Shown here one piece after another: positions 1 to 5,698 of a stretch of DNA of 7,151 nucleotides. Origin of the DNA: JAZDRH01 sp047470865 (GTDB lineage: Bacteria > Pseudomonadota > Gammaproteobacteria > Pseudomonadales > Pseudomonadaceae); the NCBI RefSeq assembly GCF_047470865.1, contig NZ_JAZDRH010000049.1, positions 1-7,151 of the forward strand, given 5' to 3'. Below the pieces are notes generated by a model. The model had not been told where the DNA came from, ran no database searches, and saw nothing but the letters and a program-made list of their open reading frames with translations. The first letter of the stretch is position 1; each line of letters starts with the position of its first letter. Made by a program: the position numbers and the translations under genes.

Positions 1-152
1 AATATATTCAATAGCAATCTAATGCAGTTATCGATTAATTTGATCAATTGTTCTTTAGGATGATTTAACCGTTCAGTTTTTTAGATATTTTCTTCAGGCA
101 TTTAATAAATTTTTAATTGAGTTCAGATCAATAGCTATCAAAAAAGCCATTA

Positions 153-179
153 TACTTATATAAGTAATTGATTTATAAT
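153..179 (+). promoter_or_regulatory. Possible promoter and operator of ygjP-kbp
   Basis: A perfect -10 hexamer TATAAT lies at 174-179. A 14-bp perfect palindrome, TACTTATATAAGTA (153-166), sits where the -35 region would fall. No good TTGACA-like -35 element is present at the right spacing, so the promoter would be weak or activator-dependent. A palindrome in this position could be an operator. In such AT-rich DNA both patterns can arise by chance. If the promoter is real, the ygjP transcript would carry a 5' leader of roughly 150 nt. Confidence 0.3.
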
Positions 180-270
180 GATATTTGCATTGTGATCTAT
201 TACTGATAGATGTTGGATGTTTTCACTGTGGTAAAGTTCAGCCCAGCGACTGGTTATTGGTATTCTTGTT

Positions 271-325
271 GTCTACTAAGTAGCTTGGACTGAGGCAAGG
301 TAACAAGCTTAGCCTAGAGGTAGAC
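271..325 (+). promoter_or_regulatory. Potential structured mRNA leader of ygjP
   Basis: Perfect outer arms GTCTAC (271-276) and GTAGAC (320-325) enclose a second helix in which TAA (277-279) pairs with TTA (309-311) and GCTTG (283-287) pairs with CAAGC (304-308). Competing pairings exist: CTTG (284-287) with CAAG (296-299), and CTGAGGC (290-296) with GCCTAG (312-317), leaving one G bulged. The structure ends 10 nt before the ygjP ATG and takes in part of its only Shine-Dalgarno-like stretch, GAGG (317-320). It matches no RNA family I recognise. Folding and any regulatory role are inference. Confidence 0.3.
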
Positions 326-335
326 TGGTAATAGT

Positions 336-854
336 ATGTTTAATCAGCATTTAAAATATATACAAGGATATCCAGCGTCTTTGATAACTCAGGTAAATGC
401 TTTGCTCAGTTCTGGGCAGTTAGGTGAATATCTTGCAAAGCGTTACCCGCAAAACAATACAATTTTGACTGATAAAGGACTATATGATTTAGTTAGCCAG
501 TTCAAGCAAGCTTATCTGCGTAACGCTCCTAGAATTAGCAAAGTAGGTTATGACAGCAAAATAGACGTAGTGCGTCATGCGTTAGGTATGCATACAAGTA
601 TTGCTAGGGTTCAAGGAAGTAAACTCAAGGTGAAAAAGGAGATTCGTATTGCGAGTCTCTTCAAAACAGCTCCGCGCGATTTTCTAGATATGATAATTGT
701 CCATGAATTGGCTCATTTACGCGAAGCAGACCACAATAAAGCATTTTATAAACTGTGCCAGTATATGCTTCCAAACTATCATCAACTAGAGTTTGACTTA
801 CGCGTATATCTTGTATGGTGCTCAACTCAATCAAATGAGCATACAACTGTTTAG
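336..854 (+). CDS. ygjP: YgjP-like (SprT/M48-type) metal-dependent hydrolase
   Basis: This 172-residue protein resembles E. coli YgjP (about 167 aa) from end to end: an N-terminal YIQGYP segment, then RNAPRISKVGYD, RVQG, and the C-terminal metal site. The site is HELAH at residues 123-127 with a third histidine at 133 in EADHNKAF, followed by YHQLEFD (148-154). HExxH plus a downstream His is the zinc-binding pattern of this family (YgjP-like metallopeptidase domain, formerly DUF45); the substrate is unknown. No signal peptide is seen, so it should be cytoplasmic. The ATG at 336 is the first start after an in-frame stop at 321-323, and the next Met is residue 85, so the start is secure although its Shine-Dalgarno (GAGG, 317-320) is distant. 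kbp follows after 18 nt, suggesting cotranscription. Family assignment is strong; activity is not established. Confidence 0.88.
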   Translation: MFNQHLKYIQGYPASLITQVNALLSSGQLGEYLAKRYPQNNTILTDKGLYDLVSQFKQAYLRNAPRISKVGYDSKIDVVRHALGMHTSIARVQGSKLKVKKEIRIASLFKTAPRDFLDMIIVHELAHLREADHNKAFYKLCQYMLPNYHQLEFDLRVYLVWCSTQSNEHTTV

Positions 855-872
855 CTAAAAATGGAGAGAGGA

Positions 873-1310
873 ATGGGGCTGATTAATTTTGTGCAGGCGG
901 CTGGTGCTGCATTATGGGAAAATATTCAAGGTAAAGAGGCGCATGCGGCAGAAAAGCTACATGAGCATATTGCTATGAGTGGCTTAGGTAACCCAGATAT
1001 TGCGATTACAGTAGAAGGCAGTGTCATTCGAGTAGTAGGGCATGTAAAAACCCAAGAAGAAAAGGAAAAAATTCTTTTAGCATTAGGTAATGTTGCTGGT
1101 ATATCTAGTATTGAGGAGCAAATTGCTGTTGTTGAGCCAAGTAAGGGAGCGCGCTTTGTCACTGTCGAGAAAGGGCATACCTTGAGTGCCATTGCTAAAG
1201 AGCAGTATGGTGATGCCAATGCTTATATGAGAATTTTTGAGGCTAATAAGCCTTTGTTAAAAGATCCGAACAAAATCTATCCTGGTCAAGTATTACGAAT
1301 TCCCGTCTAA
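873..1310 (+). CDS. kbp: BON-LysM protein, potassium-binding Kbp (YgaU) homologue
   Basis: The 145-residue product matches E. coli Kbp/YgaU (149 aa) along its length. It opens with MGLINFVQAAG, has a BON domain at about residues 22-88 (including KEKILLALGNVAGI), and a C-terminal LysM domain at about 95-144 (FVTVEKGHTLSAIAKEQYGD, then IFEANKPLL and IYPGQVLRIP). E. coli Kbp is a cytoplasmic K+-binding protein that changes shape on binding K+ and is needed for growth at high external K+. Like it, this protein has no signal peptide, so the LysM domain need not bind cell wall. An ATG at 861 is in frame but lacks a ribosome site; the ATG at 873 has GGAG (863-866) six bases upstream and matches the family's N-terminus. 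Probably cotranscribed with ygjP. Confidence 0.92.
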   Translation: MGLINFVQAAGAALWENIQGKEAHAAEKLHEHIAMSGLGNPDIAITVEGSVIRVVGHVKTQEEKEKILLALGNVAGISSIEEQIAVVEPSKGARFVTVEKGHTLSAIAKEQYGDANAYMRIFEANKPLLKDPNKIYPGQVLRIPV

Positions 1311-1331
1311 GTACCATTGGAGTTAGCTTGT

Positions 1332-1379
1332 GTATATAGCGTTGAGCCAATTACCGTCTGCTTGGCTCGCGCTGTATAC
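1332..1379 (+). terminator. Strong stem-loop after kbp, possible terminator
   Basis: GTATATAGCG (1332-1341) pairs with CGCTGTATAC (1370-1379), ten pairs including one T-G wobble. After a small TT/G internal loop, GAGCCAA (1344-1350) pairs with TTGGCTC (1362-1368), closing an 11-nt loop. It begins 21 nt past the kbp stop, where a terminator is expected. No run of T follows (the next bases are TCATCAAGTAC), so it is not a classic intrinsic terminator. It could instead be a 3'-end stabilising hairpin or an upstream stop for yrfG readthrough. Confidence 0.45.
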
Positions 1380-1401
1380 TCATCAAGTACTTTACAAATA
1401 A

Positions 1402-1431
1402 GCCTACACATAGGCGTCTTCAAGTTAAGAC
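1402..1431 (-). terminator. Tandem short hairpins, possible yrfG terminator
   Basis: Two small hairpins abut: GCCTA-caca-TAGGC (1402-1415) and GTCTT-caagtt-AAGAC (1416-1431). Read on the minus strand, the first is followed by TTATTTGT, a modest U-rich tail suited to ending yrfG transcripts about 100 nt after its stop codon. Stems are only five pairs each, so this is a weak call. Confidence 0.3.
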
Positions 1432-1483
1432 ACTATAGACATTGCACCCTTCTCGCTAAAATAATTGATTTATAGAAACACGC

Positions 1484-1526
1484 CGTGCGCCAGATTGGCT
1501 GCATTAATTGCAATGGCTAACGCACG
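1484..1526 (-). repeat. Inverted repeat spanning the yrfG stop codon
   Basis: CGTGCG (1484-1489) is a perfect inverted match to CGCACG (1521-1526), extended by CC (1490-1491) against GG (1515-1516) across a four-base bulge that contains the stop. Inside, TGCA (1500-1503) can pair with TGCA (1509-1512). On the minus strand the outer stem is followed by GCGTGTTTCT, so it may help terminate or protect the yrfG mRNA. The loop is long and the call is tentative. Confidence 0.25.
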
Positions 1527-2185
1527 AGATTGCAAAGTAGACTCTGAAGGTTGTTTACACTGGGAAAAGTCTTGATAGTACGCACCATTTGTTGGCTGTC
1601 AGGCTGGCTAATTGCCCAAGTATGAGCAATGCCATAGCTGTGTGCGCTATGTAAGACACTTAAGCTATCATCCAGTAATAGGCTGCGCTTAGGATTGAAT
1701 TGCGTTTGTGCTTGTAGCAGGTGCCAAAAATCCTGTTGCTCTTTAGCATAGCCATATTGGTGTGAGCTAATAATCCTATCAAGTAAGGGTGCTATACCTG
1801 TTTTATCCAGTTTAAGGCGGAGTGCATCAGGGTGGGCATTAGTTGCGAGAATAAGCTGCTTCCCAGCTGCACGAAGTTGCTTTAAAAAATCCTTTACGGC
1901 TGGACGTAGGGCAATAAGGTGCGCAGTGTCCTGTTTCATTTGCATAATGGGTAAGCCTAACTGCGCTGTCCAAAAATCAATGCAATACCATAATAATTGG
2001 CCTTGGTACTTAGCTAATTTAGGCTCAATAATAGATTTGGCTTGAGCAACTGATATAGTGTGTTTTTGTGCAAAGCAAAAAGGTAAATGCTCAAGCCAAA
2101 AGTGGTTGTCAAAGTGTAAGTCTAATAATGTCCCGTCCATATCTAACAGAAGGGTATCAATGTCTGACCAGGGTAAGTTGGGCAT
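1517..2185 (-). CDS. yrfG: HAD-family GMP/IMP 5'-nucleotidase YrfG
   Basis: This 222-residue protein resembles E. coli YrfG (also about 222 aa), a haloacid-dehalogenase-superfamily phosphatase that dephosphorylates GMP and IMP. All four HAD motifs are visible: motif I DMDGT with nucleophile Asp15 and acid Asp17, motif II TNAHP (Thr115-Asn116), the motif III lysine Lys148 in YGYAKEQQ, and motif IV LDDS (Asp172-Asp173). The family signature LLDMDGTLLDLHFDNHFW (13-30) and WYCIDFW (66-72) closely match YrfG. The residues between motifs I and II form the alpha-helical cap of the YrfG type. It is soluble and presumably cytoplasmic. The start, MPNLPW, aligns with the YrfG N-terminus; its ribosome site is weak (GCGAG five bases upstream). 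It diverges from nudE across 66 bp, and its 3' end converges on kbp. Confidence 0.9.
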   Translation of the reverse strand: MPNLPWSDIDTLLLDMDGTLLDLHFDNHFWLEHLPFCFAQKHTISVAQAKSIIEPKLAKYQGQLLWYCIDFWTAQLGLPIMQMKQDTAHLIALRPAVKDFLKQLRAAGKQLILATNAHPDALRLKLDKTGIAPLLDRIISSHQYGYAKEQQDFWHLLQAQTQFNPKRSLLLDDSLSVLHSAHSYGIAHTWAISQPDSQQMVRTIKTFPSVNNLQSLLCNLVR

Positions 2186-2217
2186 ACAAACTCGCTATCT
2201 CACATTCAATTTAGCAG

Positions 2218-2251
2218 TATGATACCTAGCTTAAGTACAAGGAGTGAGAGG
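2218..2251 (+). promoter_or_regulatory. Possible -10 box and ribosome site of nudE
   Basis: TATGAT (2218-2223) is a reasonable -10 hexamer, with no clear -35 partner. AAGGAG (2239-2244) lies seven bases before the ATG at 2252. This arrangement decides the nudE start: the upstream in-frame ATG at 2219 falls inside the -10-like hexamer and lacks a ribosome site, so it is unlikely to be translated. The ribosome site is well supported; the promoter is weaker. Confidence 0.45.
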
Positions 2252-2815
2252 ATGCGAGAGAAACCAAAAATATTAACCTGTGAAGAAGTAGCGCGCAGTC
2301 GTTTATTTCGCGTTGAACAATTACAGTTACGTTTTAGTAATGGTGTAGAGCGTACCTATGAGCGGCTAGCCAGTAAATCTAATGGCTATGGAGCAGTCAT
2401 GATTGTTGCCATGCCAGATGACGAGCATGTACTTCTAGTGGAAGAATACTGTGCTGGTACAGAAAGCTATGAGCTATCCTTGCCTAAAGGGCTAATCGAC
2501 CCTGGTGAGGACGCATTGCAAGCAGCTAACAGAGAACTACAAGAAGAAGCAGGCTTTGCTGCAAAAAACCTAGAATGGATTACTCAACTAAGCGTTAGTC
2601 CTGGTTATATGCGCCAGATTATTCAAATCGTGCTTGCGCGTGATCTCTACCCATCACGCCTAGAAGGCGATGAACCTGAACCTATGGGAGTGACTAAGGT
2701 AAAGATGGATAACCTTGTCTCTTTAATAGAACACCCTCAATTTTCCGAAGGACGTGCTCTTGCGGCAATGTATGTAGTACGTGATCTACTTCGGGCGCGT
2801 GGAGAAATAGATTAA
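2252..2815 (+). CDS. nudE: ADP compounds hydrolase NudE (Nudix)
   Basis: The 187-residue product matches E. coli NudE (186 aa), which hydrolyses ADP-ribose, Ap3A, Ap2A and NADH. The Nudix box is complete from Gly80 to Phe102: G, five residues, Glu86, seven residues, then RELQEEAGF, with metal-binding glutamates 95, 98 and 99. Other family signatures are EEVARSRLFRVE (11-22), FSNGVERTYERL (28-39), GTESYEL (69-75) and the acidic EGDEPEP (138-144). The start at 2252 has AAGGAG seven bases upstream and gives the family length; a start at 2219 would add 11 residues absent from NudE. The stop TAA shares its last A with the cysQ ATG, so translation of the two is probably coupled. It is cytoplasmic and appears intact. 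Confidence 0.95.
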   Translation: MREKPKILTCEEVARSRLFRVEQLQLRFSNGVERTYERLASKSNGYGAVMIVAMPDDEHVLLVEEYCAGTESYELSLPKGLIDPGEDALQAANRELQEEAGFAAKNLEWITQLSVSPGYMRQIIQIVLARDLYPSRLEGDEPEPMGVTKVKMDNLVSLIEHPQFSEGRALAAMYVVRDLLRARGEID

Positions 2816-3624
2816 TGGAAGCTAAGCTAATTGAATCTGTGATCAGCCTTGTTAAACAAGCAGGGCAAGCCATCCTTCCATTTTGGAAAAGTGAGCTGGC
2901 CGTAGATACAAAACAGGATGACTCGCCTGTAACGGCGGCTGACCTCGCTGCTAATGCTGTTTTACTGGCAGGATTAAAACAACTAACCCCTGATATTCCT
3001 GTGTTATCGGAAGAAGCTTGCCAGTTTACGATAGAGGAGCGCCAACAATGGAGCTCATGGTGGTTGGTAGATCCGTTAGATGGCACAAAAGAATTTATCA
3101 AAGGAAAAGATGAATTTACGGTAAACGTTGCCCTTATTCAGCAAGGCCGCGTGGTATTTGGTGTAGTTGGATGTCCAGTGTCAGGTGTGGTGTATTTTGG
3201 TGGTGCCCATTTAGGTGCCTTTAAACGGCTTGAGCACAGCACAACTGCAATCCAAGTTCGTGACGCTCAACATGAGTTTGTAGTTGTAGCTAGTCCCTCG
3301 CATACCAGTCCAGAGCAGGATGCTATGATTGCTGGCTTAACAGAGGCTTATCCTAATTTAGAAGTACGTAAGTTGGGGAGTTCGCTAAAGTTCTGTTTAT
3401 TAGCAGAAGGCAAAATAGATTTTTACCCTAGATTCGCACCTACTTCACAATGGGATACAGCGGCGGCCCAAGCGGTATTAGAGGGGGCGGGTGGGCAGCT
3501 ATTAACCGTTGAAGGCAATCTATTTGACTACCCAGTGCGTGAAAATTTGATTAATCCATACTTTTTAGCTTTGCCCAGCCAAGCAAGCTGGCGTACGCAT
3601 GTTTTAAATAACCTAAGAAAATAG
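2815..3624 (+). CDS. cysQ: 3'(2'),5'-bisphosphate nucleotidase CysQ
   Basis: This 269-residue member of the inositol monophosphatase superfamily closely resembles E. coli CysQ (246 aa), which converts 3'-phosphoadenosine 5'-phosphate (PAP) to AMP and so removes a toxic by-product of sulfate assimilation. Metal and phosphate ligands are all in place: DDSPVTAAD (35-43), LSEE with Glu66-Glu67, DPLDGTKEF (86-94), and WDTAAA (213-218). The CysQ-specific KLGSSLKFCLLAEGKIDFYPR block (186-206) separates it from SuhB-type inositol phosphatases. The extra length comes from small insertions and a longer C-terminus. The start overlaps the nudE stop by one base (TAATG). Its 3' end overlaps the convergent LysR gene by 12 bp. 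E. coli CysQ is attached to the cytoplasmic side of the membrane; no membrane segment is obvious here. Confidence 0.95.
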   Translation: MEAKLIESVISLVKQAGQAILPFWKSELAVDTKQDDSPVTAADLAANAVLLAGLKQLTPDIPVLSEEACQFTIEERQQWSSWWLVDPLDGTKEFIKGKDEFTVNVALIQQGRVVFGVVGCPVSGVVYFGGAHLGAFKRLEHSTTAIQVRDAQHEFVVVASPSHTSPEQDAMIAGLTEAYPNLEVRKLGSSLKFCLLAEGKIDFYPRFAPTSQWDTAAAQAVLEGAGGQLLTVEGNLFDYPVRENLINPYFLALPSQASWRTHVLNNLRK

Positions 3625-4446
3625 TTGTTTTCTTAATTGCTTAAGCGCGCGGCTTGTATTATTTTCTCGCCAAATAAAATAGGTATCTAATAGGCCCAAA
3701 GGATGAGGAAAAACACCTGGGTTGTGGCTCTGTAGCTCTAATACTGAGCGAGGCAAAACGCCAATACAGGTGCCTGCTGCAACACAAGCGATAATGGCAT
3801 GATAAGAGCCAACTTCTTGTAATATGAGATCATAAGGTAGCTGTCTTTGTGCAAAGCGGCGATAACTACAGCCTTGACGAAAACAAGCTAGACGCCGAAT
3901 AGGCAAGGTGCTCAATGCTAAATCTTTATAACGTTCAGGCACAATTAGCAGTAGCTCTTCGTGAAAAACCATTTGAGCGCCTAAACCAGCCGGTAGCTTG
4001 TGCTGATCTAATGCTAGAAAAGCACAGTCAAGACGATAATCTACAACCTCTTGTAACAGCTGTAAGCTAGGTGCTGTAGTGACTTGTAATTCAACCTTAT
4101 CCCATAACTGTTGATACTGAGCTAATACCTTGGGTAGTCGGCTAGCAACTGTGCTTTCCATTGAGCCTATGGTTAGTTTTCCACTGGGGTTATGAGGATG
4201 TAGTGCTTGCTTGGCTTCTTCGGCTAGCATCAAAATGCGTTGGCTGTAATGTAAAAAAGTAACGCCTTGAGCTGTCAGTTCTAACTGCTTTTTGTCACGT
4301 ACAAACAACTGAGCATCCAGTTGTTTCTCTAACTGTTGAACGCGTGTGCTGATATTAGATTGTGCTTTATTTAATAACTGGGCAGTTTTAGTGATGCTGC
4401 GTTGTTGTGCAACAGTTTGAAAAATTTCTAAATTAAGCAGATCCAT
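3613..4446 (-). CDS. LysR-family regulator, PtrR-like subgroup
   Basis: A 277-residue LysR-type regulator. The N-terminal winged helix-turn-helix occupies about residues 1-60, with the recognition helix region SITKTAQLLNKAQSNISTRVQQLE at 17-40, followed by a linker helix to about 85. The effector domain (about 89-277) begins with LTIGSMEST. Features such as GSMESTVASRLPKVL, CSYRRFAQ (193-200), SYHAIIACVAAG (214-225) and LPRSVLE (231-237) recall E. coli PtrR (YneJ) and its relatives rather than CynR or CysB; the effector is unknown. It diverges from the nitronate monooxygenase gene, as LysR regulators commonly do from their targets. Its ribosome site is weak (AAGG about 11 bases upstream). Subgroup assignment rests on remembered similarity and is moderate; the family is certain. 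Confidence 0.92.
   Translation of the reverse strand: MDLLNLEIFQTVAQQRSITKTAQLLNKAQSNISTRVQQLEKQLDAQLFVRDKKQLELTAQGVTFLHYSQRILMLAEEAKQALHPHNPSGKLTIGSMESTVASRLPKVLAQYQQLWDKVELQVTTAPSLQLLQEVVDYRLDCAFLALDQHKLPAGLGAQMVFHEELLLIVPERYKDLALSTLPIRRLACFRQGCSYRRFAQRQLPYDLILQEVGSYHAIIACVAAGTCIGVLPRSVLELQSHNPGVFPHPLGLLDTYFIWRENNTSRALKQLRKQLFS
3614..3635. terminator. AU-rich hairpin at the cysQ/lysR convergence
   Basis: TAAGAAAA (3614-3621) and TTTTCTTA (3628-3635) are perfect inverted repeats around a six-base loop containing the cysQ stop codon. The dyad sits almost exactly on the 12-bp overlap of the two genes, so it is well placed for bidirectional termination. Only one of eight pairs is G-C, which makes a weak stem, so function is uncertain. 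Confidence 0.3.
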
Positions 4447-4460
4447 AAATAGAATTACCT

Positions 4461-4507
4461 TATCTTAAAATCAGAATATTATTGCTTAATATATCTTAAT
4501 TTATGAT
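4461..4507. promoter_or_regulatory. Probable LysR operator and promoter region of the monooxygenase gene
   Basis: The 112-bp gap between the divergent LysR and monooxygenase genes contains a 17-bp dyad, ATATTA-ttgct-TAATAT (4476-4492). It also has three CTTAA repeats at 4464, 4485 and 4495, spaced 21 and 10 bp, that is on the same face of the helix. The first and third belong to exact TATCTTAA direct repeats (4461-4468, 4492-4499). A -10-like TATGAT lies at 4502-4507, with TTATTG (4479-4484) 17 bp upstream as a weak -35 overlapping the dyad. The dyad does not fit the symmetric T-N11-A consensus exactly. Binding by the adjacent regulator is inference. Confidence 0.5.
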
Positions 4508-4558
4508 GATCTAAGCGTACAGCTAGGCTATGCGATCAAGAGATATTAGGAGCAGGTG

Positions 4559-5614
4559 ATGCAACAATCATTATTAGAGTTATTAGGTATTCAATATCCT
4601 ATTATTCAAGCCCCCATGGCAGGCACGTCAACTGTGTCATTGGCCGCAGCAGTGTGTAATGCCGGTGGGCTAGGCTCTTTAGGTTTGGGTAGTGCTAGCG
4701 TAGAAAATGCAAGAGCACAAATTAGAGCGCTAAAAGCAGCAACAAATAAGCCATTTAATATCAACTTTTTCTGCCATCAAGCTGCACCTAGAGATAGAGC
4801 ACAAGAGCAGCGCTGGTTGGCGCATTTAGCACCTTACTTTGCAGAGTTTGGCGCAGTAGCACCCTTAGAATTAAGCGAAGACTATGCGAGTTTTATTAAC
4901 AACACTGCAATGTTAGAAATGTTGCTAGAAGAACGGCCAGCTATCGTTAGCTTTCATTTTGGATTACCTAATATCAAAGATATTGAAGTATTAAAAGAGG
5001 CCGGTATTTGTCTTTTAGGCTGCGCTACATCTTTACAAGAAGCGCAAGTAATTGAGCAAGCAGGACTTGATGGAATTATTGCGCAAGGCTTTGAAGCAGG
5101 AGGCCACCGCGGGGTATTTAATGTTAAAGATGATTTGCAGTTAGGCCTGTTTAGTTTATTGCAGCTATTAAAAAAACACTGTTCGCTTCCGTTAATTGCA
5201 GCTGGCGGCATCATGGATGGCAGCGGAATTGCGAATGTACTTAAGATGGGCGCTAGCGCCGCTCAGTTAGGTACAGCTTTTATTCTTTGCCCCGAATCAG
5301 CTGCTAATCCTCAATATCGAGCAGCGCTTAGCAGTGCAAAAGCCTATCAGACAGCAGTAACTGCTGTTATTTCAGGGCGCCCAGCAAGAGGTTTGGTCAA
5401 TCGCATGCATCAAGAGCTAGAGCAGTTTTGTGCTGATTTGCCTGGGTATCCTGCAGTTTATAGTGCGGGGAAAGCCTTACATGCTGCTGCGAGTGAGCAA
5501 GCTAGTGCCGATTTTGCTGCGCATTGGGCAGGCCAATCGGCTCCGCTAGCACGAGAAATGCCAGCAGACATGTTAATTAAAACCTTAGTGTGTGAGTTAG
5601 AAAACGCTATTTAA
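4559..5614 (+). CDS. Nitronate monooxygenase (2-nitropropane dioxygenase family)
   Basis: This 351-residue TIM-barrel flavoprotein belongs to the FMN-dependent nitronate monooxygenase family, which oxidises alkyl nitronates (for example propionate 3-nitronate) with O2 to carbonyl compounds and nitrite/nitrate. Signatures in order: QAPMAGTST (17-25), GGLGSLGLG (36-44), INFFCH (68-73), SFHFGLP (131-137), AQGFEAGGHRG (175-185) with the conserved His183, AAGGIMDG (214-221), GASAAQLGTAF (231-241), SGRPARG (272-278) and WAGQSAPLARE (323-333). The pattern looks like class I enzymes rather than enoyl-ACP reductase FabK, but some relatives act on quinones, so the substrate is unproven. The frame opens with GTG (4556) directly before ATG (4559). 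AGGAG (4548-4552) is six bases from the ATG and only three from the GTG, so the ATG is preferred. It is cytoplasmic and intact, and an MFS gene follows after 84 nt. Confidence 0.9.
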   Translation: MQQSLLELLGIQYPIIQAPMAGTSTVSLAAAVCNAGGLGSLGLGSASVENARAQIRALKAATNKPFNINFFCHQAAPRDRAQEQRWLAHLAPYFAEFGAVAPLELSEDYASFINNTAMLEMLLEERPAIVSFHFGLPNIKDIEVLKEAGICLLGCATSLQEAQVIEQAGLDGIIAQGFEAGGHRGVFNVKDDLQLGLFSLLQLLKKHCSLPLIAAGGIMDGSGIANVLKMGASAAQLGTAFILCPESAANPQYRAALSSAKAYQTAVTAVISGRPARGLVNRMHQELEQFCADLPGYPAVYSAGKALHAAASEQASADFAAHWAGQSAPLAREMPADMLIKTLVCELENAI

Positions 5615-5698
5615 GGGCTAGTTTCCACTAACGTCGTACAGGGAAGTAGGTAAAAACGTAGCAAACTGCATCTATAAAAACTAACAAGAGAAACAGCC

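Larger units (their letters stand above)
1..335. other. AT-rich intergenic region upstream of ygjP
   Basis: No convincing protein gene lies in these 335 bases, which are visibly richer in A and T than the coding regions, especially up to about position 190. They hold several short palindromes (ATAGCTAT at 131-138, a 14-bp perfect one at 153-166, and arms ATCTAT/ATAGAT at 195-211), a possible -10 hexamer TATAAT at 174-179, a possible 27-codon leader ORF at 210-293 and a potentially folded leader at 271-325. No tRNA-like cloverleaf or T-loop consensus was found. The end of any gene upstream is outside the window. Confidence 0.7.

Noticed and set aside
217..234. Five-codon frame MFSLW upstream of ygjP
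   Set aside because: It is too short and lacks a ribosome site; such frames occur often by chance.
1..335. tRNA, replication-origin or attachment-site signals in the left AT-rich region
   Set aside because: No cloverleaf, T-loop, DnaA-box cluster, integrase gene or flanking direct repeats were found; the AT richness alone is typical of an intergenic region.
661..846. Minus-strand open frame inside ygjP (61 codons)
   Set aside because: It lies wholly within the well-supported ygjP gene, opposite its HExxH-coding region, and shows no recognisable domain.
926..1219. Minus-strand open frame inside kbp (97 codons)
   Set aside because: Antisense shadow of a gene with clear BON and LysM domains; its composition (Ser, Ala, Pro, Cys-rich) looks non-coding.
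165..1474. Shared 13-mer TAATTGATTTATA at 165-177 and 1462-1474
   Set aside because: Only 13 bases of A/T-rich sequence match, with no extension on either side; two copies in AT-rich intergenic DNA are not convincing as a designed repeat.
2694..3101. Minus-strand open frame across the nudE-cysQ junction (135 codons)
   Set aside because: It is long, but antisense to two intact, recognised enzymes including the CysQ catalytic motif, with no known domain of its own.
4954..5214. Minus-strand open frame inside the monooxygenase gene (86 codons)
   Set aside because: Antisense to conserved flavin-binding barrel motifs; no ribosome site or domain evident.
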